This document shows, one piece after another, positions 56,687 to 64,000 of a DNA stretch of 64,000 bases. This DNA is from Microbulbifer bruguierae (lineage in GTDB: Bacteria; Pseudomonadota; Gammaproteobacteria; Pseudomonadales; Cellvibrionaceae): contig NZ_CP118605.1 in NCBI RefSeq assembly GCF_029869925.1, forward strand, positions 3,252,001 through 3,316,000, given 5' to 3'. The notes below the pieces were generated by a model, which had not been told where the DNA came from, ran no database searches, and saw only the letters and a program-made list of their open reading frames with translations. Numbering within the stretch: the stretch's first letter is position 1; the number at the start of each line of letters is the position of its first letter. The translations under genes were made by a program, and so were the position numbers.

Positions 56687-58636
56687 TCACCAGGCCCAGT
56701 TGAACCCGAGGTTGGCGCTGCCACCGGACCAATCGAGGTCGTCCAGCGAGCGCTGGTAGCCCACATTGAAAAAGGCGCTGCCCAGTTTGTGTTCCAGCAA
56801 TACCAGGCCACCGCCGAATTCTCCCCAGGTGGCCTGGCGTTCCAGATTGACCTGCAGGCGGTTGTCGAACACCAGCTCGTCGCTGCCGCCCAGGGTGTGC
56901 CAGATATTGCCGAAGAGGTAAAAGCGCAGGTTGAGGCCGGCGGCGTCGCTGTCCAGGTTGTAGCCGCGCAGGCCGAGGCGGAAGTTGGCTTCCGGGGTCA
57001 TGTCCGGTTCCACCCAGGAAATGCCGTCGCTGAAGGCGCTGAGGTTGCTGTAGTTGACGACGACCTGGGCCTGGGGCTCCAGGGCGAGCTGTTCTGACAT
57101 CTGCCAGGTAATACCTTTCTCCACGGAGACGGTGAGCTGGGGGCCGTAGGTCGTGTCGCCGATATCGCGGGAGGATAGGCTGGCCAGTTTGAGGTAGGCG
57201 ATCTTGGCGGTGAAATCCAGATAGCCCATATCGGGCTGGTAGTCGTTGAAGTAGTAGCCGATGTGGGTGCTGGTGAGCTGGTTCTCCCCGGCGCGGTAAT
57301 CGGTGAAGCCGCGGGCGAAGCCGGTTGTGTCGCCGCGTGCCTGAGTGCTGCCGAAAAACAGCCCCATTTCCCGCACGCTGCCGGTACAGGTGGGCGCGGA
57401 CCAGAGGTTGGTGCCCAGCTGGAAGCCGGTGATGTTGCCGTCGAAGCGGTTGCCGACATCGCCGCTCCAGTTGTACGCCGCGCCAGTGTGGTGAATCCGC
57501 AGCCAGTCCTTGCTGGCACCGTCAAACCAGTTGCGCTGTTCTCCCCGTCGCTTGTGGTAGCTGCCAATTTCCTGCAGCGAGCTGAGACGTGCGAGGGACT
57601 TTGCCTGGGCGTAAAGGGGGGTTTCCGGGCGGTAGAGAGTAATGGGGGCGCTGCCAGCGGGCGGTGCGGCGGCGAGGAGGTCTGGTCTCCCGGCAGCGGC
57701 CTCAGGCGGTGCGCCGAGGTTGGCGCTTGCGATGTCCGCGGCGGTGACGCCTGCAGGTGCGGTCACAACGTCGAAGTTGGAAATGACGAGTGCTTCGGGA
57801 GCGGTTGCGGGTACATCGCCAGGCAGCAGGGTTGAGCGCAGGTACCAGTTTTGCGCATCGGCGGGGTTGCCGTTGCCGCGAAACAGAAAGTATTCATAGG
57901 GGCCTGCGGACACGGAGTTGCTCATGTAAAAGGCGTGGCTGGCGGTGGTGCCGCCATTGCGGGCCTCTACCACGAGGATGCCATCGCTGGTACCGGCACT
58001 GCCGAATTGGTTGAACAGCAGTTGCGTGTTGCCGCTGGCGTGACCGCTGTTGATCACCAGCCGGTCCGCCAGGCTGTCGTTGCCGGCGGTCATCAGGTCC
58101 ATATGGATGATGCCGGTGCCTTGATAATCACCGTCGATCAACAGGCCGTTGGCGGTATCTCCGCGCAGGTCGATAACGCCGTGGTTGACGACGGTGAGCG
58201 ACTGTCCAGCGCTGGGCAGGATGGCGGCGCTGGCGTGGGGCAGAAGGATGCTGCTGCTGGTATCGATGGTCAGGCTGGTGGGCAGGGCGTCAACGCCACC
58301 GAGGGACAGGCTGGTGCCCAGTTCCAGTGTGGTGGAGTCTTGCAGACGGATGGATTCCCAGTTCAACAGCCGCCCGGGATTACTGAGGTTGAGTCCCTGT
58401 ACCGTGAGTCGGTCGCTGCCACCGCCACCGTCGATTATCTGGGTGCTGCTGTGGGCGGCGAAGCTGCCGCTTGTCAGGGTGTATTGGTCATCGCCGTTGC
58501 CAAGAGTTATCTGGGCATCAGCCATTACAGAGGTGAAGGCAGTGATTAGAGCGGGCAGTACATATCTGGGCGGCGCGCACCTACGGAGCGTGGGTGTGCC
58601 GGCGTCAAGCGCACGCGCTGCACGGGGATACGGCAT
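56687..58636 (-). CDS. Autotransporter with pertactin-like passenger
   Basis: Product of 649 aa from ATG 58636, which has a GGGACG ribosome site; a start 17 codons earlier is possible. An extended signal (MPYPRAARALD, then PPRYVLPALITAFTSVMA) leads to a passenger of about 300 residues with pertactin-type repeats (LVINSGHASGNTQLLFNQFG, DGILVVEARNGG). A linker rich in Ala and Pro (about residues 315-350) precedes a C-terminal autotransporter beta-barrel starting near NWFDGASKDWLRIHH and ending LGFNWAW with terminal aromatics. It should be an outer-membrane or surface protein. No protease motif is seen. Confidence 0.85.
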   Translation of the reverse strand: MPYPRAARALDAGTPTLRRCAPPRYVLPALITAFTSVMADAQITLGNGDDQYTLTSGSFAAHSSTQIIDGGGGSDRLTVQGLNLSNPGRLLNWESIRLQDSTTLELGTSLSLGGVDALPTSLTIDTSSSILLPHASAAILPSAGQSLTVVNHGVIDLRGDTANGLLIDGDYQGTGIIHMDLMTAGNDSLADRLVINSGHASGNTQLLFNQFGSAGTSDGILVVEARNGGTTASHAFYMSNSVSAGPYEYFLFRGNGNPADAQNWYLRSTLLPGDVPATAPEALVISNFDVVTAPAGVTAADIASANLGAPPEAAAGRPDLLAAAPPAGSAPITLYRPETPLYAQAKSLARLSSLQEIGSYHKRRGEQRNWFDGASKDWLRIHHTGAAYNWSGDVGNRFDGNITGFQLGTNLWSAPTCTGSVREMGLFFGSTQARGDTTGFARGFTDYRAGENQLTSTHIGYYFNDYQPDMGYLDFTAKIAYLKLASLSSRDIGDTTYGPQLTVSVEKGITWQMSEQLALEPQAQVVVNYSNLSAFSDGISWVEPDMTPEANFRLGLRGYNLDSDAAGLNLRFYLFGNIWHTLGGSDELVFDNRLQVNLERQATWGEFGGGLVLLEHKLGSAFFNVGYQRSLDDLDWSGGSANLGFNWAW

Positions 58637-58861
58637 GAATTCGTCCCTGATTCGTGATCGGCATGATTGATCGTTGCTACCGCGCACGCCGTTCCTTTGC
58701 GTGCACCAGTCGCTATGCGATGCGGAAAAGTCTAGCTGAAGGAGGGTGGGCTACCGCGGCGTGCGCCCGACGGCCTGAAAAATTGTCGGGCAAGCCCGCG
58801 TGCTGGCGGAGGGCCTTGTAATCTGGAGGGTTGTCTGGAGGAGTTTGTTGCTAGGGGGGAT

Positions 58862-59251
58862 TCAGCCAAGCCAGCGCGGCAGCAGGATGCAACCCCAGGT
58901 GCTGAGCCACAGCAGCAGGGAAATGGAAACCGCGGCGGAGCCGGTGTCTTTGGCGACTTTGGACAGCGGATGTTTCTCCGGGCCGACTCGATCGACCACC
59001 GCTTCCACAGCGCTGTTGAGCAGTTCGACGATCATGACCAGCAGGGTAACGCCGACCAGCAGCGCGCGCTCGATACCGGATTCACCCAGCCACAGGGCGG
59101 CGGGTATCAGAAAGATGGCGAGCGTCACCTCCTGACGAAAGGCTGCCTCATTGCGCCAGGTGGCGAGCAGGCCCTGGCGGGAGTACTCGGTAGCATCGAT
59201 CAGGCGGGAGATACCGGTTTTACCGGGCTTATTCACGAACTGGTCTTCCAT
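58862..59251 (-). CDS. dgkA: Diacylglycerol kinase
   Basis: Product of 129 aa, the small trimeric inner-membrane enzyme that phosphorylates diacylglycerol. The family core is clear: GISRLIDATEYSRQGLLATWRNEAAFRQE, and VIVELLNSAVEAVVDR-type MIVELLNSAVEAVVDRVG with its catalytic Glu, and three membrane segments. The 129 residues fit the usual 120-130. Confidence 0.95.
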   Translation of the reverse strand: MEDQFVNKPGKTGISRLIDATEYSRQGLLATWRNEAAFRQEVTLAIFLIPAALWLGESGIERALLVGVTLLVMIVELLNSAVEAVVDRVGPEKHPLSKVAKDTGSAAVSISLLLWLSTWGCILLPRWLG

Positions 59252-59361
59252 GGCTGCTTACTTGTGGCCGATGAGTTGGGTGGCTGCCCGTGTTTTCGCA
59301 GGCACTGTGTTTTAGTGGTTTCTGTGGCGGATTCTATTCGCGGAGTTGTCAAAAAACTGTC

Positions 59362-59395
59362 AAAAAAAAGCCCGGCGTATAGCCGGGCTTTTTTG
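59362..59395. terminator. Bidirectional terminator after rpoD
   Basis: GCCCGGC pairs with GCCGGGC around a 5-nt loop, with an A-run and a T-run on either side. It ends the dnaG-rpoD transcript on the minus strand. Confidence 0.9.
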
Positions 59396-59397
59396 CT

Positions 59398-61275
<1,878 letters not shown>

Positions 61276-61548
61276 GCACAACCCTGAATTCTGGGGATTT
61301 GAAAGTCGGGACTTTTGTCTGGACAAAGACGCGGGATTATAGCGTATTTGCGATAGCAATAACCACAGTGACTGTCAAGGCAGATGTGTGGTCCAGGGTG
61401 TATTGGCGCGCTTGTCTCACAGATTTCCGCGGGCCTCAGCCGGCGGGGTTAGCAATATGGTACTGATGGGGAAAATTTCAAGGGCAGATTGAGGGGAAAT
61501 TGCGGAGATTCGGGCAATGGCTGCCGCACTCGCCAGTGAAGTCATCGG

Positions 61549-63609
61549 TCAGTGTGGTTTGCGCCGGAATTGGGCCAGTAGGGCCAGTTGCTCTTCACCC
61601 AGCTGGTTGCCACTGTTTTTGAGCTGGTCCAGCAGGTCCCGCTTGCGCTGTTTCTCGGCGCTGTGCGCGAGGCGCTGCAGGCAGTCCTGGAACTCGGTCT
61701 GGGGGTCGTATTCCATGCTCTGGCTGACACTGCCGACGATGGGATGGCTCATGGCCAGCTGGGGCAGCAGCTCGCGGGCCTCCTTGCTCTGCAGGGTCAT
61801 CAGGCGGCCGAACAGCTGGTTGCTGTTGAGCGCCGGGTTCTGGTGCATGACCTGAAGGATCTCTGCGAACAGTTGCAGGTCGCTGTCGTCACTGTCGCGA
61901 AAGCGCGCACTGTCGTCGATCAACTGGGCCAGCTGGGGGTGGTGCAGCAGCAGGGCAATCAACATGCGCTCGGCGGGCAGCCGGTACTGGCCGCTGCGGC
62001 GCCTTGGTGTCTCCCGGGTTTGCGGGCCCTCACTGGGGTGGCTGCTGGAGTGGCTGCTGGGGTGGCTGCTGGGGTGGGTGTAGTAGTGGGCCTCAGATTC
62101 GTCGTCATCGTATCCCGGCGGTACCTCGTAGTCCGCCGGTGGCACCTCGTTGAAGGCCTCGGCGGGTGCCGGCGCGGCAGGCCGGGCATGGTCTTCGCCT
62201 GCAGCGGTGGGGACTGGCTTGGGAGGTGTCGGTTGTGCCTGCTGGGCGAGTTTGGCGGCGCGAGCCTTTTCCGCGGCGATGATCTCTTCCAGCATGTCCT
62301 GCTCCAGGCCAGTGCGACGGGCCAGTTGCTGAAACATCAGCTGGCGGTAGACTCCGGCAGGCAACAGGTCGAGCAGGGGGGCGGCGGCTTTGGACAGGCG
62401 CGCGCGGCCGTCCATGGTCTGGATGTTGATGCCTTCGCTCAGCAGGTCGAACAGGAAATCTTCCAGCGGTCGGCCCTGTTCATCGATCAGCTGGTCGAAG
62501 CGCTCGCCGCCGATCTGGCGCACCAGGGTGTCGGGGTCTTCGCCCTCCGGCAGCAGCAGGAAGCGCACGCTGCGGCCGTCTTGCATCTGCGGCAGCGCCG
62601 CCTCGAGGGCGCGGCGGGCGGCGGTGCGGCCGGCCTGGTCGCCGTCGAAACAGAACACCAGCTCCTGGGTGTGGCGGAAGGCGAGCTGGATATGGTCCTC
62701 GCCACAGGCGGTACCGAGTGTGGCGACGGCGCAACGGATGTCGTACTGGGCCAGGGCCACCACGTCCATATAGCCCTCCACCACGATCAGGCGCTTCAGC
62801 TCACGGTTGGCCTGACGGGCCTCCCACAGGCCATAGAGTTCACGGCCCTTATGGAAAATAGGGGTTTCCGGGGAGTTGAGGTATTTGGGCTTGTCGTCCC
62901 CGAGCACCCGACCGCCGAAGGCAATGGTGCGCCCGCGCTGGTCGCGGATCGGGAACATGATGCGGTTGCGGAAGCGGTCGTAGTGGTGGCGCTTGCCGGG
63001 CTCCATCTTGCCCGGATTGCCATCGCTGTCCTGGCGACGGATGGCGAGACCGGCGAGTTCCAGCTGCTCGGTTTTTTCCGAGCTGGTACCCAGCTGGTTG
63101 AGCAGGTTGTCCCAGCCCGGAGGCGCGAGGCCGATACCGAATTCCTTGCACACGGCGCCGGACAGGCCGCGATTTTTCAGGTAGGTGATGGCTGGGGTGG
63201 AGACCTTGTGGTCTTTCAGTTGCGTGCGGTAGAAGTCCGCGGCCTTTTCGGTCAGCTGGTAGAGACTCTGGCTCTCCTGCTGGCGTTTGATCTGCCCCGG
63301 TGCCAGCTGCTCCCGCGGCACGTCGATACCCATGCTCGCGGCGAGCTTCTCCACCGCTTCCGGAAACGGCAGGCGGTCGTACTCCATCAGGAAGCCGACC
63401 GCATTGCCACTGGCGCCACAGCCAAAGCAGTAATAGAACTGCTTGTCGGGGCTTACGGTAAAAGAGGGTGTTTTTTCGTCGTGAAATGGGCAGCAGGCGG
63501 AATAGTTTTTCCCTGTCTTGCGCAGCTTCACCCGGCTATCGACGACCGGGACTATGTCGGCACGGGCCAACAGGTCGTCGATAAAGTACTGGGGGATCTT
63601 GCCTGCCAT
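61549..63609 (-). CDS. dnaG: DNA primase
   Basis: Product of 686 aa. The zinc finger CCPFHDEKTPSFTVSPDKQFYYCFGCGASGN is at the N terminus (about residues 38-69), and the RNA polymerase core with a Toprim site includes VVEGYMDVVAL and FCFDGDQAGRTAARRAL. The C-terminal helicase-binding part ends REDLLDQL-type KRDLLDQLKNSGN. Between them is a variable linker with SHPSSHPSSHSSSHPS, encoded by a 12-bp tandem repeat near 62038-62078. The order yqeY-dnaG-rpoD is the standard gammaproteobacterial one. Confidence 0.97.
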   Translation of the reverse strand: MAGKIPQYFIDDLLARADIVPVVDSRVKLRKTGKNYSACCPFHDEKTPSFTVSPDKQFYYCFGCGASGNAVGFLMEYDRLPFPEAVEKLAASMGIDVPREQLAPGQIKRQQESQSLYQLTEKAADFYRTQLKDHKVSTPAITYLKNRGLSGAVCKEFGIGLAPPGWDNLLNQLGTSSEKTEQLELAGLAIRRQDSDGNPGKMEPGKRHHYDRFRNRIMFPIRDQRGRTIAFGGRVLGDDKPKYLNSPETPIFHKGRELYGLWEARQANRELKRLIVVEGYMDVVALAQYDIRCAVATLGTACGEDHIQLAFRHTQELVFCFDGDQAGRTAARRALEAALPQMQDGRSVRFLLLPEGEDPDTLVRQIGGERFDQLIDEQGRPLEDFLFDLLSEGINIQTMDGRARLSKAAAPLLDLLPAGVYRQLMFQQLARRTGLEQDMLEEIIAAEKARAAKLAQQAQPTPPKPVPTAAGEDHARPAAPAPAEAFNEVPPADYEVPPGYDDDESEAHYYTHPSSHPSSHSSSHPSEGPQTRETPRRRSGQYRLPAERMLIALLLHHPQLAQLIDDSARFRDSDDSDLQLFAEILQVMHQNPALNSNQLFGRLMTLQSKEARELLPQLAMSHPIVGSVSQSMEYDPQTEFQDCLQRLAHSAEKQRKRDLLDQLKNSGNQLGEEQLALLAQFRRKPH
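62038..62078 (-). repeat. 12-bp tandem repeat in the dnaG linker
   Basis: Units of GGCTGCTGG-type sequence (plus strand GGTGGCTGCTGG with variants) recur about three and a half times and encode Ser-His-Pro-Ser units in a loosely folded linker. The tract is in frame and may vary in length between strains. Confidence 0.75.
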
Positions 63610-63638
63610 GAAAACTAATTAGCCTATTTGAAACCACT

Positions 63639-63721
63639 GAGAATCGCCGCAAAACGTAGCGAGCGGGTGGCGGGCGCCGGACGCCGTCAGGCGCCCGCGC
63701 AGTAGTTTTGCGGTGATTCTC
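63639..63721 (-). promoter_or_regulatory. Long nested inverted repeat between yqeY and dnaG
   Basis: Outer arms of 17 bp (63639-63655 and 63705-63721, one mismatch) enclose inner arms GCGGGCGCC and GGCGCCCGC (63670-63678 and 63690-63698, perfect). The outer right arm overlaps the yqeY stop codon. It is in the place where E. coli has the rpsU-dnaG terminator and processing site, so a role in lowering dnaG expression is plausible. Confidence 0.65.
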
Positions 63722-64000
63722 AAAACGCGCTTTTGACCAGCTTGCTAACGGCGCCCATGTCGGCGCGGCCCTGTACCTGGGGTTTTACCAGTGCCATGAC
63801 CTTGCCCATGTCTGCCATGCTGCTGGCGCCGGTCTCTTTTACTGCGGCGGCTACGATTTCCTGAATTTCTGCTTCAGACAGCTGTTCTGGCAGGAATTCC
63901 TGAATCACGTCAATTTCCTGCTGTTCCACCTCCGCCAGCTCCGGGCGACCGGCCTTTTCGTACTGGGTGATGGAGTCGCGGCGCTGTTTGGTCATTTTGT
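63720..64000 (-). CDS. yqeY: GatB/YqeY domain protein, 5' end beyond the window
   Basis: About 93 residues are visible, ending KLVKSAF. The ATG at 63995 is internal: family members are about 148 residues, and the codon before it reads Lys, as in the conserved KMIKQRRDS segment. The visible part has QRRDSITQYEKAGRPELAEVEQQEIDVIQEFLPEQLSEAEI and the C-terminal GRADMGAVSK. YqeY-type proteins resemble the tail of GatB and are thought to affect tRNA or amidation. It heads the group with dnaG and rpoD. Confidence 0.92.
   Translation of the reverse strand, partial: KMTKQRRDSITQYEKAGRPELAEVEQQEIDVIQEFLPEQLSEAEIQEIVAAAVKETGASSMADMGKVMALVKPQVQGRADMGAVSKLVKSAF

Overview
The window looks like chromosomal DNA of a marine, polysaccharide-degrading gammaproteobacterium of the Cellvibrionales type (Microbulbifer, Saccharophagus or Teredinibacter relatives). 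The reasons are polyserine-linked secreted pectate lyases, very long TonB-dependent receptors, a xylose isomerase operon, a formylglycine-type sulfatase, and the yqeY-dnaG-rpoD order of the gammaproteobacterial macromolecular-synthesis operon. The species cannot be fixed from the sequence alone.

Layout. (1) 1-9420 is a pectin utilisation locus: a PL1 pectate lyase cut by the window edge, a large multidomain surface lipoprotein, a TonB-dependent receptor and a PL10 pectate lyase lipoprotein. A C-terminal beta-rich domain occurs once in the PL1 enzyme and twice in the lipoprotein. (2) 9542-11918 holds housekeeping genes: an NYN-domain protein, a DUF2061 membrane protein behind a Fur-box-like site, and a pirin/FMN-reductase pair. 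(3) 12489-17672 is a xylose operon (tal-xylB-xylA) followed by a LacI-type regulator, with LacI-type operators upstream of tal. (4) 17797-29021 is best read as a taurine-nitrogen scavenging locus: a taurine:pyruvate aminotransferase-like enzyme, an AgcS sodium symporter, a TonB-dependent receptor, an amidohydrolase lipoprotein, a TauE/SafE exporter overlapping an IsfD-like SDR, and a TauR-like MocR regulator. Three promoters of this locus carry CTGG-type direct repeats 22-23 bp apart, and the regulator promoter carries a related half-site. (5) 29176-37143 holds an LpxR-like protein, an outer-membrane protein, a SWIM-SNF2 helicase, a DUF2200 protein and a metallophosphoesterase lipoprotein. (6) 37166-56232 is an accessory and defence region: a zeta-toxin module, a recombination scar made of fused 3' ends of hsdS and of the metallophosphoesterase gene, a sulfatase, a type I restriction-modification system with an embedded Fic gene, and a complete divergent Wadjet (jetABCD) operon. 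It stops just short of a tRNA-Ile2(CAU) gene whose 3' end faces the island. (7) 56687-64000 returns to core genome: an autotransporter, dgkA, rpoD, dnaG and the 3' part of yqeY.

How the genes work together. In the pectin locus, extracellular lyases cut polygalacturonate, the lipoprotein probably holds the products at the cell surface, and the receptor imports them. In the taurine-type locus the transaminase would move nitrogen to pyruvate, the SDR would reduce the resulting sulfoacetaldehyde to isethionate, and the exporter would remove it. The receptor and amidohydrolase suggest that the nitrogen arrives as a larger conjugate, which would be a new input module. The RM and Wadjet systems protect against phage and plasmids, and the duplicated 3' ends show that the region has been rearranged.
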